NCBI GenBank assembly: GCA_964540965.1
Contig: CAZIOT010000007.1
Location: 1 to 64,000, forward strand
DNA: 64,000 bases
Direction: 5' to 3'
DNA from: JADYZU01 sp964540965
GTDB lineage: Bacteria; Pseudomonadota; Alphaproteobacteria; Rhodobacterales; Rhodobacteraceae
Positions 41,839 to 50,435 of the stretch are shown here, piece by piece. Each line of letters starts with the position of its first letter. Position 1 is the stretch's first letter. The notes under the pieces are model-generated. The model was not told where the DNA came from. It ran no database searches and saw only the letters and a list, made by a program, of their open reading frames with translations. The position numbers and the translations under genes are program-made.

Positions 41839-42510
41839 ATGCAGGACGGGACGGAACGCAGGGGGCTGGTGGTGAATGGCGCGCGCGGGCCTGGTCTGGC
41901 AATCGCCCGCGCGCTGGCCGAGGGCGGCATGCGGCTGATCCTGACCGACGAGGACGCCGGCACGGCCGAGGCGGCGGCGCGGCCCCTGGGCGCCAGCGGG
42001 CTGCCCTGCCTGCCGCTGGATGGCGGGTCGGTCGGGCGGCTGGCCTATGCGGCGTCGGACACCCTGGGCGATATCGACCTGCTGGTGCTGACGCTGAACG
42101 GCGCCGGTCGCGCCGCACCGCCGACCGAGGCCGAGTTCGATGCGGGCCTTCATGCCCGCAGTCGGCCTCTGTTCCATGTGGTCCGCCACTTCGCCCCGGC
42201 GATGCTGGCGCGCGGGCAGGGCGCGGTGCTGGTGGTCCTGACCCTGCCGGCGGGGCCGGATGTCTGGGCCGAGGCGGCGGCGGGATGGCTTCAGGCTGCG
42301 GTGCAGGCGCTGGCCGCGGATTGGGCCGGGTCGGGGGTCGTGGTGAACGCGCTGGTGCTGCGGCGGGACGATGCCCCGGCGCTGCCGCGGTTCATGACCC
42401 GCGCGGCGGCGCAGCCGGCGGGCCGTCCGCCCGAGGTCGCGGCGGCGCTGGCCCTCTGCGGCAAGGGCATCAGCGGGCAGATCCTGCGCATCGCCGGAGG
42501 CGCGGGGTGA
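41839..42510 (+). CDS. Degenerate SDR-family protein
   Basis: This 223-aa protein keeps the SDR N-terminal nucleotide-binding pattern (VNGARGPGLAIARALAEGG) and overall fold. Where the catalytic Tyr-x-x-x-Lys should be it reads AEAAAGWLQAAVQALAADW, so both residues are missing. It is probably not a normal dehydrogenase. GGAGG lies 6 bases before the ATG. It overlaps the next gene by 4 bases (GTGA) and lies inside the GTA cluster between terminase and portal. Confidence 0.7.
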   Translation: MQDGTERRGLVVNGARGPGLAIARALAEGGMRLILTDEDAGTAEAAARPLGASGLPCLPLDGGSVGRLAYAASDTLGDIDLLVLTLNGAGRAAPPTEAEFDAGLHARSRPLFHVVRHFAPAMLARGQGAVLVVLTLPAGPDVWAEAAAGWLQAAVQALAADWAGSGVVVNALVLRRDDAPALPRFMTRAAAQPAGRPPEVAAALALCGKGISGQILRIAGGAG

Positions 42511-43496
42511 GGACGGGGCCGCGCAACCTTGTCACCGATGTTGCCGGCCTGCGGGTCGGGCAGGCCGGGGACGCCGCGGCGAAAACCGGGGTCACGGTGC
42601 TGACCGCCGATGCGCCTTTCGTGGCCGGGGTGCATGTGATGGGCGGCGCCCCCGGCACGCGGGAAACCGACCTGCTGGCCCCGGACAAGAGCGTTACGGC
42701 GGTCGATGCGCTGGTGCTGGCGGGCGGATCGGCCTTTGGACTTGACGCCTGTTCGGGGGTGATGGCGGGCCTTGCCGCGGCGGGACGCGGCCTTGCCGTC
42801 GGGCCGGTGCGGGTGCCGATCGTGCCGGGGGCGATCCTGTTCGACATGTTGAACGGCGGGCAGAAGGGCGCGACCAATTACGCGGGCCTAGGTCGCCGCG
42901 CCTTGGCCGCGGCCGGGGCAGAGTTCGACCTGGGCAGCGCCGGCGCCGGCATGGGTGCGACCACGGCGGGGCTGAAGGGCGGCATCGGCTCGGCCTCGCT
43001 GGTGCTGCCGTCGGGGCATGTGGTGGGGGCGCTGGTGGCGGTGAATGCGATAGGCTCGGTCGTGGCGGGGCATGGGCCGCATTTCCATGCCGCCCCGTTC
43101 GAGGTCGGCGACGAATTCGGCGGGCTGGGGCCGGCGCGGTCGGCTTTGCCGCTGGCGTTGCCGGCGACCAAGCTGCGCCCCGGCGAATCGACCACCATCG
43201 GCATCGTCGCCACCGATGCGGAGCTGGACAAGGCGCAGGCGACCCGTCTGGCGGTGGCGGCGCATGACGGCATCGCGCGGGCCATCGTGCCGGCGCATAC
43301 GCCGCTGGACGGCGATCTGCTGTTCTCGGTGGCGACGGGGGCGGTCCCGCTGGGCGATCCGGTGGCGGATCCGCTGTGGATCGGCCATGCCGCGGCGATC
43401 TGCGTGGCGCGCGCCATTGCGCGGGCCGTGTTCCATGCGTCGCCCGCCGCGGGCGATATCCTGCCGGTCTGGTCGGAACGGGCACGGCGGGGCTGA
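42507..43496 (+). CDS. P1-family peptidase (DmpA-like aminopeptidase)
   Basis: This 329-aa protein shows P1/DmpA features: NLVTDVAGLRVGQAGD, LVLAGGSAFGLDACSGVMAGL, KGATNYAGLGRRALAAAG, and STTIGIVATDAELDKAQATRLAVAAHDGIARAI. The last contains the likely self-processing site that makes the N-terminal nucleophile of the small subunit. Relatives are D-aminopeptidases or beta-peptidyl aminopeptidases. The GTG start overlaps the preceding stop, so it forms a two-gene unit with the degenerate SDR, inside the GTA cluster. Confidence 0.85.
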   Translation: MRTGPRNLVTDVAGLRVGQAGDAAAKTGVTVLTADAPFVAGVHVMGGAPGTRETDLLAPDKSVTAVDALVLAGGSAFGLDACSGVMAGLAAAGRGLAVGPVRVPIVPGAILFDMLNGGQKGATNYAGLGRRALAAAGAEFDLGSAGAGMGATTAGLKGGIGSASLVLPSGHVVGALVAVNAIGSVVAGHGPHFHAAPFEVGDEFGGLGPARSALPLALPATKLRPGESTTIGIVATDAELDKAQATRLAVAAHDGIARAIVPAHTPLDGDLLFSVATGAVPLGDPVADPLWIGHAAAICVARAIARAVFHASPAAGDILPVWSERARRG

Positions 43497-43614
43497 CGCC
43501 CCCGTTGCGCGGCGCAGCACCCAGCGCGCGCAGCCCTCGGCCAATCTCAATCCTTTGCCGCCAGAGTGCCGGTCATGGATCGCGGAAGAGCGACGGGATC
43601 GGATCGAGGTGCGG

Positions 43615-44799
43615 ATGTTCGACTTTCTGAAACGTTCTGAAGCGGCGACACCTGCGGCGCCCGAGGTCAAGGCTTCGGCGGCGGGCCGCGTCATCGCCTT
43701 TGCCGGCGCCGGCCGTGTCGCCTGGGCGCCGCGTGACCTGGTGTCGATGACCCGCAACGGGTTTCTGGGCAATCCGATCGGTTTCCGCGCCGTGCGGCTG
43801 ATCGCCGAGGCGGCGGCGGCGCTGCCCCTGATCCTTCAGGACCGCGAACGGCGCTATCACCAGCACCCGGTGCTGGACCTTCTGGCGCGGCCGAACCCGG
43901 CGCAGGGCCGTGGCGAATTGCTCGAGGCCGTGTTCGGCCAGATGCTTCTGACCGGCAATGCCTATGTCGAGGCGGTGGGCGCCGAGGGCCTGCCGGTCGA
44001 ACTGCATGTGCTGCGGTCCGACCGGATGCGTGTCGTGCCCGGCGCCGATGGCTGGCCCGTGGCCTGGGAATACGAGGTGGCGGGCCGCAAGCACCGCTTT
44101 GCCGCCGGCGAGGGCGCGGCGCCGATCTGCCATATCCGCAGCTTTCACCCGCAGGACGACCATTACGGCCTGTCGCCCCTGCAGGCCGCCGCGCAGGCGA
44201 TGGACGTGCACAACAGCGCCAGCCGCTGGTCCAAGGCGCTCCTGGACAATGCCGCGCGGCCTTCGGGCGCCATCGTCTATCGCGGTGGCGAGGGCGGTGC
44301 CAACCTGTCGCAGGACCAGTTCGAACGCCTGGCGTCCGAGATCGAGAGCAACCACCAGGGCGCGCGCAACGCCGGGCGGCCGATGCTGCTGGAAGGCGGG
44401 CTGGACTGGAAACCGATGGGATTCTCGCCCTCGGACATGGAATTCCATCAGACGAAAGAGGCCGCCGCACGCGAGATCGCCATCGCCTTTGGCGTGCCGC
44501 CGATGCTCTTGGGTATTCCGGGCGATGCCACCTATGCCAATTATCAGGAGGCGAACCGCGCCTTCTTTCGCTTGACGGTGCTGCCGCTGGCGACGCGCGT
44601 GCTGGGGGCGCTGGCCAACTGGATCGACGATTTCACCGGCGACGCGCTGGATCTGCGCCCCGATCTGGACCAGATCCCGGCGCTGGCGGTCGAACGCGAC
44701 GGGCAATGGAAGCGGGTGGCCGAAGCCACCTTCCTGACCGCCGCCGAAAAGCGCGTCCTGCTGGGCCTGCCGCCGCTGGAGGTTGACGATGCCGGCTGA
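43615..44799 (+). CDS. GTA portal protein (g3)
   Basis: The 394-aa HK97-type portal starts MFDFLKRSEAATP and contains SMTRNGFLGNPIGFRAVRLIAEAAAALPL, HPVLDLLARPNP, MLLTGNAYVEAVG, and IAIAFGVPPMLLGIPGDATYANYQEANRAFF near the end (phage_portal domain). It forms the ring through which DNA enters the head. GAGG sits 5 bases before the ATG. It restarts the GTA order after the 3-kb insertion. Confidence 0.94.
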   Translation: MFDFLKRSEAATPAAPEVKASAAGRVIAFAGAGRVAWAPRDLVSMTRNGFLGNPIGFRAVRLIAEAAAALPLILQDRERRYHQHPVLDLLARPNPAQGRGELLEAVFGQMLLTGNAYVEAVGAEGLPVELHVLRSDRMRVVPGADGWPVAWEYEVAGRKHRFAAGEGAAPICHIRSFHPQDDHYGLSPLQAAAQAMDVHNSASRWSKALLDNAARPSGAIVYRGGEGGANLSQDQFERLASEIESNHQGARNAGRPMLLEGGLDWKPMGFSPSDMEFHQTKEAAAREIAIAFGVPPMLLGIPGDATYANYQEANRAFFRLTVLPLATRVLGALANWIDDFTGDALDLRPDLDQIPALAVERDGQWKRVAEATFLTAAEKRVLLGLPPLEVDDAG

Positions 44800-45016
44800 T
44801 GGCCGCTGGCGCGAAAGCTTTGCCTGCGCGCCGGGACTGCGGATCGAAAGCCATGAAAAGCTGGCGGCGCTGCAATTCGCCCAGCTTCACGCCCAGCTGG
44901 GCAAGATCGAGGCGATGATGGAGCGGCTGGAAAAGCGGCTGTGGCTGACCGTCTATGGCGTGGTCGCGGTGATGCTGGCGCAGGCCGTGCTGTCGTTCAT
45001 CCCTTTGGCACCCTGA
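44789..45016 (+). CDS. GTA small membrane protein (g3.5)
   Basis: This 75-aa protein has a charged N-terminal half (LQFAQLHAQLGKIEAMMERLEKRL cut into helix) and a single C-terminal membrane helix (WLTVYGVVAVMLAQAVLSFI). It matches the position and size of g3.5 between portal and protease in RcGTA. GGAGG lies 6 bases before the ATG. It overlaps the portal stop by 11 bases. Confidence 0.75.
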   Translation: MPADGRWRESFACAPGLRIESHEKLAALQFAQLHAQLGKIEAMMERLEKRLWLTVYGVVAVMLAQAVLSFIPLAP

Positions 45017-45026
45017 GGAGGGGGAC

Positions 45027-45566
45027 ATGGATCTGGAACACAAGTTCAGCCGGATCGGCACCGAGGTGCAGGTCAGTGACGGCACCACCGTCGCCGGCTA
45101 TGCAAGCCTGTTCGGCAGCGTCGATCAGGGCAACGATGTGGTCGAACGCGGCGCCTATCGCGCCTCGCTGGACCGGCTGCAGGCCAAGGGCGGCCGGGTC
45201 AAGATGCTGTGGCAGCACGACCCCGCCCAGCCCATCGGCGTCTGGGACGAGGTGCGTGAGGACGTGCGCGGCCTGTGGGTCAAGGGCCGCATCCTGACCG
45301 ATGTCGCCCGCGGCCGCGAGGCGGCGGCGCTGATCGGCGCCGGTGCCATCGACGGGCTGTCGATCGGCTATCGCACCCTGCGCGCCACCAAGGCCGACAA
45401 CGGCCGGCGCCACCTGACCGAACTTGATCTGTGGGAGGTGTCGCTTGTCACCTTCCCGATGCTGCCCGAGGCGCGCGTCGCGGCCAAGGGCGACGATCCC
45501 GGGGCCGATGCGCTGCGCGCGCTAGCCACGGTGTTCCGCGACGCGCGCGGGCTGTTTTCGGCCTGA
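45027..45566 (+). CDS. GTA prohead protease (g4)
   Basis: This 179-aa HK97-type prohead protease starts near VAGYASLFGSVDQGNDVVERGAY. It has the catalytic histidine in VKMLWQHDPAQPIGVWDEV and serine in AIDGLSIGYRTL, then DLWEVSLVTFPMLPEARV. It trims the capsid protein during head maturation. It lies directly before the capsid gene, as expected. Confidence 0.93.
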   Translation: MDLEHKFSRIGTEVQVSDGTTVAGYASLFGSVDQGNDVVERGAYRASLDRLQAKGGRVKMLWQHDPAQPIGVWDEVREDVRGLWVKGRILTDVARGREAAALIGAGAIDGLSIGYRTLRATKADNGRRHLTELDLWEVSLVTFPMLPEARVAAKGDDPGADALRALATVFRDARGLFSA

Positions 45567-45581
45567 TCCAGAGGAGAGCAC

Positions 45582-46766
45582 ATGAGCACGACCGGGACCA
45601 ATTCCCGGACCGGGGAGGATCTGTCCCCGGCCGGGGAACTGCGCGCGGCCATCGCCGGATTTGTCGGCGATTTCCGGGCTTTCGCGACCGACATCCAGAC
45701 GAAGCTTCAACAGCAGGACGACCGCATGACCAGGCTTGACCGCAAATCGCTCCATTCCGCCCAGCGCCCGGCGCTGGCCGTCGCCGCCGACAGCGACGCC
45801 CCGCATCAGAAGGCGTTCAACGCCTATCTGCGTTCGGGCGACGATGACGGGCTGCGCGCGCTCGACTTCGACACCAAGGCGATGAGCACCGCCGTCGGTG
45901 CCGATGGCGGCTATCTCGTCTCGCCGCAGACCTCGGAGACGGTGGCCAAGGTGCTGCTCTCGACCGCCTCGATCCGGTCGGCGGCGACGGTGGTCAATGT
46001 CGATTCCTCGTCCTTCGACGTGCTGATCGACCGCGGCGACGTGGGGGCCGGCTGGGCGACCGAGACCGGCGCCAGCTCGGAAACCACCACCTCGACGCTG
46101 GAAAAGATCTCGATCCCGCTGAACGAACTGGCGGCGATGCCGAAGATCAGCCAGCGCCTTCTGGACGATTCCGCCTTTGACGTCGAGGACTGGCTCGCCG
46201 GCCGCATCGCCGAGAAATTCGCCCGGTCCGAGGCCGCGGCCTTTGTCACCGGCAACGGCACCGACAAGCCGCGCGGCTTCATGGATTACGCCAAGGTCGC
46301 CAATGCGTCCTGGACCTGGGGCAACATCGGCTACATCGCCTCGGGGGCTGCGGCGGCGATTTCGTCGACCGATCCGCTGGTCGACATGATCTATGCGCTT
46401 GGGTCGGAATACCGCGCCGGGGCGATCTGGGTGATGAACTCGAAAACCGCGGCGGTGCTGCGCAAGCTCAAGGACGCCGATGGCCGCTATCTGTGGTCCG
46501 ACGGCCTTGTCGCCGGCGAACCGGCGCGCCTTCTGGGCTATCCGGTGCTGGTGTCCGAGGACATGCCCGACATCGCGGCGAACGCCCACCCCGTTGCCTT
46601 CGGCAATTTCCGGTCGGGCTATACCATCGCCGAACGCCCCGACCTGCGGGTGCTGCGCGATCCGTTCTCGGCCAAGCCGAACGTGCTGTTCTACGCGACC
46701 AAGCGGGTCGGCGGCGCGGTCAGCGATTTCGCGGCGATCAAGGTGCTGCGCATCGCCACTGCCTGA
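45582..46766 (+). CDS. GTA major capsid protein (g5)
   Basis: The 394-aa HK97-fold capsid protein has an N-terminal helical pro-region (about 1-100). The mature domain includes DTKAMSTAVGADGGYLVSPQTSETV, ATVVNVDSSSFDVLIDRGD, WVMNSKTAAVLRKLKDADG and LGYPVLVSEDMPDIA. Cleavage near the MSTAVGADGG region by g4 is expected from the family. GAGGAGAG precedes the ATG. A GC hairpin follows the stop. Confidence 0.94.
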   Translation: MSTTGTNSRTGEDLSPAGELRAAIAGFVGDFRAFATDIQTKLQQQDDRMTRLDRKSLHSAQRPALAVAADSDAPHQKAFNAYLRSGDDDGLRALDFDTKAMSTAVGADGGYLVSPQTSETVAKVLLSTASIRSAATVVNVDSSSFDVLIDRGDVGAGWATETGASSETTTSTLEKISIPLNELAAMPKISQRLLDDSAFDVEDWLAGRIAEKFARSEAAAFVTGNGTDKPRGFMDYAKVANASWTWGNIGYIASGAAAAISSTDPLVDMIYALGSEYRAGAIWVMNSKTAAVLRKLKDADGRYLWSDGLVAGEPARLLGYPVLVSEDMPDIAANAHPVAFGNFRSGYTIAERPDLRVLRDPFSAKPNVLFYATKRVGGAVSDFAAIKVLRIATA

Positions 46767-46781
46767 CCGGCAATAGCGGCG

Positions 46782-46802
46782 GGCCGGGCGATCTGCCCGG
46801 CC
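46782..46802 (+). terminator. GC hairpin after the capsid gene
   Basis: A perfect 8-bp stem GGCCGGGC, loop GATCT and GCCCGGCC lies 16 bases after the capsid stop, with no U-run. It may protect the 3' end of a capsid-encoding mRNA or reduce read-through into the connector genes. Confidence 0.45.
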
Positions 46803-46833
46803 TGCGGACGCGGTGACAGAATTCGGAGCAAGC

Positions 46834-47430
46834 ATGATGTTGGTCGAACTGACGACCGTGCCGCAGGCCGCCCTGCCGGTCGCGCAACTGAGGGAACATC
46901 TGCGGCTGGGGTCGGGTTTTTCCGACGACGGCTTGCAGGAGGGGCTTCTGGCGGGGTTCCTGCGCGCGGCGCTGTCGGCCATCGAGGGGCGGACGGGCAA
47001 GGCGCTGTTCGAACGCGAATTCCGCTGGACGACCTACGGCTGGCGCGGGACCGAGGCGGCGGTGCTGCCGCTGGCCCCGGTCAGCGCCATTGCCGAGGTC
47101 GCGGTGCTGGATGCCGCCGGCGCGGCGACGGTGATTCCTTCCACGCTCTGGCGGCTGCGAGGTGATGCGCAGGCGCCGGCGCTGGTGACGCTGGCGGCGG
47201 CGCTGCCGTCGATCCCGCCGGGCGGCGCGGCGCGGGTCGATTTCCTGGGCGGCTATGGCCCCGACTGGACGGACCTGCCCGCCGACCTGCAACAGGCGGT
47301 GATGCTGCTTGCCGCGCATTACTATGAATTCCGCCAGGATACCGCGTTGGGCGCCGGCTGCATGCCCTTTGGCGTCACCGCGCTGATCGACCGCTATCGC
47401 GCGGTCCGGCTGACCCTGGGGGGCCGATGA
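46834..47430 (+). CDS. GTA head-tail connector (g6, phiE125 gp8-like)
   Basis: This 198-aa protein starts MMLVELTTVPQAALPVAQLREHLRLGSGF and has ALSAIEGRTGKALFEREF, FLGGYGPDWTDLPADLQQAVMLLAAHYYEFR, typical of phage head-tail connector gp6/phiE125 gp8 proteins. It forms a ring below the portal. The ATG has GGAG 5 bases upstream. It overlaps g7 by 4 bases. Confidence 0.88.
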   Translation: MMLVELTTVPQAALPVAQLREHLRLGSGFSDDGLQEGLLAGFLRAALSAIEGRTGKALFEREFRWTTYGWRGTEAAVLPLAPVSAIAEVAVLDAAGAATVIPSTLWRLRGDAQAPALVTLAAALPSIPPGGAARVDFLGGYGPDWTDLPADLQQAVMLLAAHYYEFRQDTALGAGCMPFGVTALIDRYRAVRLTLGGR

Positions 47431-47765
47431 TGGCGGAACGGCTGAACCGCCGGCTGGTGCTCGAGGCGCCGGAACGGCTGTCGGACGGCGCTGGCGGGCA
47501 CAGCATCGTCTGGACCGAACGCGGCACCCTTTGGGCGGCGATCGCCCCCGGATCGGGGCGCGAGGCGGTTACGGTGGGGGCGGCGCTGAGCCGGGTGATC
47601 CTGCGGATCACGGTTCGCGCCGCCCCGGCGGGGGCGCCGTCGCGCCCGGTGGCGGGCCAGCGGTTCCGCGAAGGCACCCGCCGCTTTGCCATCCTGTCGG
47701 TGACCGAGGCCGATGCCGAAGCCCGCCACCTGACCTGTCTGGCCGAGGAGGAATTGGCGCGATGA
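47427..47765 (+). CDS. GTA head-tail adaptor / stopper (g7)
   Basis: This 112-aa protein resembles phage head-tail adaptor proteins (LNRRLVLEAPERLSDGAGGHSIVW near the start, GQRFREGTRRFAILSVTEAD near the end). It would seal the connector below g6. It overlaps both neighbours by 4 bases. Confidence 0.87.
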   Translation: MMAERLNRRLVLEAPERLSDGAGGHSIVWTERGTLWAAIAPGSGREAVTVGAALSRVILRITVRAAPAGAPSRPVAGQRFREGTRRFAILSVTEADAEARHLTCLAEEELAR

Positions 47766-48181
47766 GCTATGGCGTGGCACCCGCCCTGCAGGCGGCGGTC
47801 TATCAGCGGCTGGCGGCCGATGCGGCGCTGGCCGCGCTGGTCGGCCCGGCGATCTATGACGCCCTGCCGCCCGGCATCCTGCCGCCGCTCTATGTGGTGA
47901 TCGGGCCAGAGGTCGTCCGCGACCGCTCCGACATGACCGGGCAGGGCGCCGAACACGACTTTACCGTCTCGGTCGTGACCGAGGCGGCGGGCTTCGCCAG
48001 CGCCAAGGCGGCGGCCGCGGCGGTATCGGATGCGCTGGTCGATGCCCCCCTGGTGCTGACGCGCGGCCATCTGGTCGGGCTGGCCTTCTGGCGGGCACAG
48101 GCGGCGCGGATCGGTTCCGGCGACCAACGGCAGATCAACCTCACCTTCCGGGCGCGCGTCGACGACGCCCCCGCACCCTGA
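47762..48181 (+). CDS. GTA tail terminator-like protein (g8, DUF3168)
   Basis: This 139-aa protein starts MSYGVAPALQAAVYQRLAADAALAALVG and contains IYDALPPGILPPLYVVIGPEVVRDRSD and HDFTVSVVTEAAGFASAKAAAAAV, typical of DUF3168/tail-completion proteins. It caps the tail tube at the head side. It overlaps g7 by 4 bases. Confidence 0.87.
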   Translation: MSYGVAPALQAAVYQRLAADAALAALVGPAIYDALPPGILPPLYVVIGPEVVRDRSDMTGQGAEHDFTVSVVTEAAGFASAKAAAAAVSDALVDAPLVLTRGHLVGLAFWRAQAARIGSGDQRQINLTFRARVDDAPAP

Positions 48182-48198
48182 CACGAAAGGAACACGAC

Positions 48199-48621
48199 AT
48201 GGCGGCGCAGAACGGCAAGGACCTTCTGATCAAGATCGACATGAACGGCGCGGGCCTGTTCGAGACGGTGGCGGGCCTGCGCGCCACGCGGCTGTCCTTC
48301 AACGCCGAAAGCGTCGATGTGACCAGCCTTGAATCGCTGGGCGGCTGGCGCGAGCTGCTGGCCGGCGCCGGGGTGCGCTCGGCCACCATCTCGGGGTCGG
48401 GGGTGTTCAAGGATGCCACGACCGACGAACGGGTGCGGCAGATCTTCTTTGACGGTCAGGTGCCCGGTTTCCAGGTCATCATCCCCGGCTTCGGCACCGT
48501 CGAGGGGCCGTTCCAGATCACTGGCATCGACTATGCCGGCAGCTACAACGGCGAGGCGACCTACGAGATCGCGCTGGCCTCGGCCGGGGTGCTGACCTTT
48601 GTCGCGGTGGTCACGCCGTGA
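48199..48621 (+). CDS. GTA major tail protein (g9)
   Basis: This 140-aa tail-tube protein starts MAAQNGKDLLIKIDMNGAGLFETVAGLRATRLSFNAESVDVT and has ISGSGVFKDATTDERVRQIFFDG and ITGIDYAGSYNGEATYEIALASAG. It polymerises to form the tail tube. AAAGGA precedes the ATG. Its stop overlaps the g10 GTG start. Confidence 0.92.
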   Translation: MAAQNGKDLLIKIDMNGAGLFETVAGLRATRLSFNAESVDVTSLESLGGWRELLAGAGVRSATISGSGVFKDATTDERVRQIFFDGQVPGFQVIIPGFGTVEGPFQITGIDYAGSYNGEATYEIALASAGVLTFVAVVTP

Positions 48622-48935
48622 CCAATCCCTTCGCGGGCGAGGTGGCGCTGGTGGTCGATGGCGTGGCCCGGACCTGCCGGCTGACCCTTGGCGCGCTGGC
48701 CGAGGCCGAGGCCGGCCTTGGCGGCGAAAGCCTTGTCGCGCTGGTCGAACGGTTCGAGACCGGCGCCTTTACCGCGCGCGACGTCATGGCGCTGGTCGTC
48801 GCCGGCCTGCGCGGCGGCGGCTGGGCGGTGACGGCAGACGATCTGGCCCGGGCCGAGATCGCCGGCGGGCCGGTGGCGGCGGCACAGGCGGCGGGGCTGA
48901 TGCTGGCCCGCGCCTTTGCCTTGCCCCCGACATGA
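48618..48935 (+). CDS. GTA tail assembly protein (g10)
   Basis: This 105-aa protein (GTG start) has EVALVVDGVARTCRLTLGALAEAEAGLGGESLVALVERFETG and ALVVAGLRGGGW, matching the GTA TAC (tail assembly chaperone)-type family. It likely guides tape measure folding. It overlaps both flanking genes by 4 bases. Confidence 0.85.
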   Translation: MTNPFAGEVALVVDGVARTCRLTLGALAEAEAGLGGESLVALVERFETGAFTARDVMALVVAGLRGGGWAVTADDLARAEIAGGPVAAAQAAGLMLARAFALPPT

Positions 48936-49156
48936 GCGGTTTCGACTGGCCCGCGCTGATGCGGGCGGGGATCGGCGGGCTGCACCTGCGCCCGGCGGAT
49001 TTCTGGGCGCTGACCCCGGTCGAACTCATGCTGCTTCTGGGGGTCGAGGGCCGGCGCGCGCCGATGGGGCGGGCGCGGCTGATGGAACTGGCGCGGGCCT
49101 TTCCGGACCGCGCGGCAGAGAAGGAGGAAAGCCATGGACCAGATCGGCAGCCTTGA
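48932..49156 (+). CDS. GTA small protein g10.1 (tail assembly chaperone-like)
   Basis: This 74-aa protein, FDWPALMRAGIGGLHLRPADFWALTPVELMLLLG, matches the short TAC_3-like protein between g10 and tape measure in RcGTA-type clusters. It overlaps g10 by 4 bases and g11 by 23 bases, the last in another frame. Confidence 0.8.
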   Translation: MSGFDWPALMRAGIGGLHLRPADFWALTPVELMLLLGVEGRRAPMGRARLMELARAFPDRAAEKEESHGPDRQP

Positions 49157-49793
49157 CGCCTTTGGCGAGGAGATCGGCGCGCTGGAACGCGACCTTGGCC
49201 AGGCGCAGGCGATGACCACCGCCTTTTCGGCCTCTCTGCGCGAGGTGCAGGGGTCCTTGGGCGAAACGACCCGCGACCTTGGCAACCTTGAGCGCGGCTT
49301 TTCCGGCGGGCTCAAACGGGCCTTCGACGGGCTGGTGATGGACGGGATGAAACTGTCGGATGCGCTGGGCGTGGTCGCCCGCGCCATGTCGCAGACCGTC
49401 TACAACGCGGCGGTCAAGCCGGTGACCGACCATCTGGGAAGCCTCCTTGCCGGTGGGCTGAACTCGGTCGTCTCGGGGCTGATGCCCTTTGCCAGTGGCG
49501 GGTCCTTCGCGCAGGGGCGGGTGATGCCCTTTGCCAGTGGCGGCATCGTCAGCGGCCCGACCGCATTCCCGATGCGCGGCGGCACCGGCCTGATGGGCGA
49601 GGCCGGGCCCGAGGCGATCATGCCGCTGGCCCGCGGCGCCGATGGCCGCCTTGGCGTGCGGACGCAGGGCGGGCAGGCGGTCAGCGTCACCATCAATATC
49701 GCCACCCCCGACGTCCGGGGGTTCGAACGCAGCCAAAGCCAGATCGCCGCCTCGGTCGCCCGTGCGCTGAGTGCCGCCAACCGCAACCGCTGA
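49134..49793 (+). CDS. GTA tail tape measure protein (g11)
   Basis: This 219-aa protein has a helical first half (AFGEEIGALERDLGQAQAMT, LGETTRDLGNLERGF). The Gly-rich end contains MPFASGGSFAQGRVMPFASGGIVSGPTAFPMR cut by repeats, then TGLMGEAGPEAIMPLARG, the phage tape measure C-terminal motif. It sets tail length; the short size fits the short GTA tail. AAGGAGGAAA precedes the ATG. Confidence 0.9.
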   Translation: MDQIGSLDAFGEEIGALERDLGQAQAMTTAFSASLREVQGSLGETTRDLGNLERGFSGGLKRAFDGLVMDGMKLSDALGVVARAMSQTVYNAAVKPVTDHLGSLLAGGLNSVVSGLMPFASGGSFAQGRVMPFASGGIVSGPTAFPMRGGTGLMGEAGPEAIMPLARGADGRLGVRTQGGQAVSVTINIATPDVRGFERSQSQIAASVARALSAANRNR

Positions 49794-49802
49794 GGTGCAG
49801 AG

Positions 49803-50435
49803 ATGAGCTTTCATGACGTGCGCTTTCCGGCCTCGCTGTCGTTCGGATCGGTCGGCGGACCGGAACGGCGGACCGAGATCGTCGAGCTGATGAACGGGTT
49901 CGAGGAACGCAATTCCCCCTGGGCGCATTCGCGCCGCCGCTTTGACGCGGGTCTGGGCCTGCGCAGCCTGAACGATGTCGAAACGCTCATCGCCTTTTTC
50001 GAGGCGCGGGGCGGGCAGCTGCATGCCTTTCGCTGGAAGGATTGGTCGGATTTCAAATCCAGCCTGCCGAATGCGCTGGTGACGCCCTTTGACCAGATCA
50101 TCGGCGCCAGCGACGGCGAGACGGTGGCCTTTCCCCTGGTGAAATCCTATGCCTCTGGCCCTTCGGCCTATCTGCGGCCGATCCGCAAGCCGGTCGTGGG
50201 CACGGTGAAGGTCGCGGTCGCCGGCGATCCCTTGCAAGAGACGCTGGGCTTCACCGTCGATCACGCGACCGGGCTTGTCACCCTGACAGCCGCGCCGGAA
50301 ATCGGGGCGGAAATCACCGCCGGTTACGAATTCGACGTGCCGGTACGGTTCGATACCGACCGGATCCAGACCTCGGTCGCCTCGTTCAAGGCCGGGCAGG
50401 TGCCGAATGTGCCGGTGATCGAGGTGCGGCTGTGA
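49803..50435 (+). CDS. GTA distal tail protein (g12, DUF2460)
   Basis: This 210-aa protein matches DUF2460: FHDVRFPASLSFGSVGGPERRTEIVELMNGFEERNSPW, IAFFEARGGQLHAFRWKDWSDFKS, and YEFDVPVRFDTDRIQTSVASFKAGQVPNVPVIEVR. It forms the distal tail ring that links tube and hub. It overlaps g13 by 4 bases. Confidence 0.92.
   Translation: MSFHDVRFPASLSFGSVGGPERRTEIVELMNGFEERNSPWAHSRRRFDAGLGLRSLNDVETLIAFFEARGGQLHAFRWKDWSDFKSSLPNALVTPFDQIIGASDGETVAFPLVKSYASGPSAYLRPIRKPVVGTVKVAVAGDPLQETLGFTVDHATGLVTLTAAPEIGAEITAGYEFDVPVRFDTDRIQTSVASFKAGQVPNVPVIEVRL

Noticed and set aside
40540..43614. Insertion in the GTA cluster as a mobile element
   Set aside because: No transposase, integrase, terminal repeats or target duplication could be seen, so I describe it only as inserted genes.
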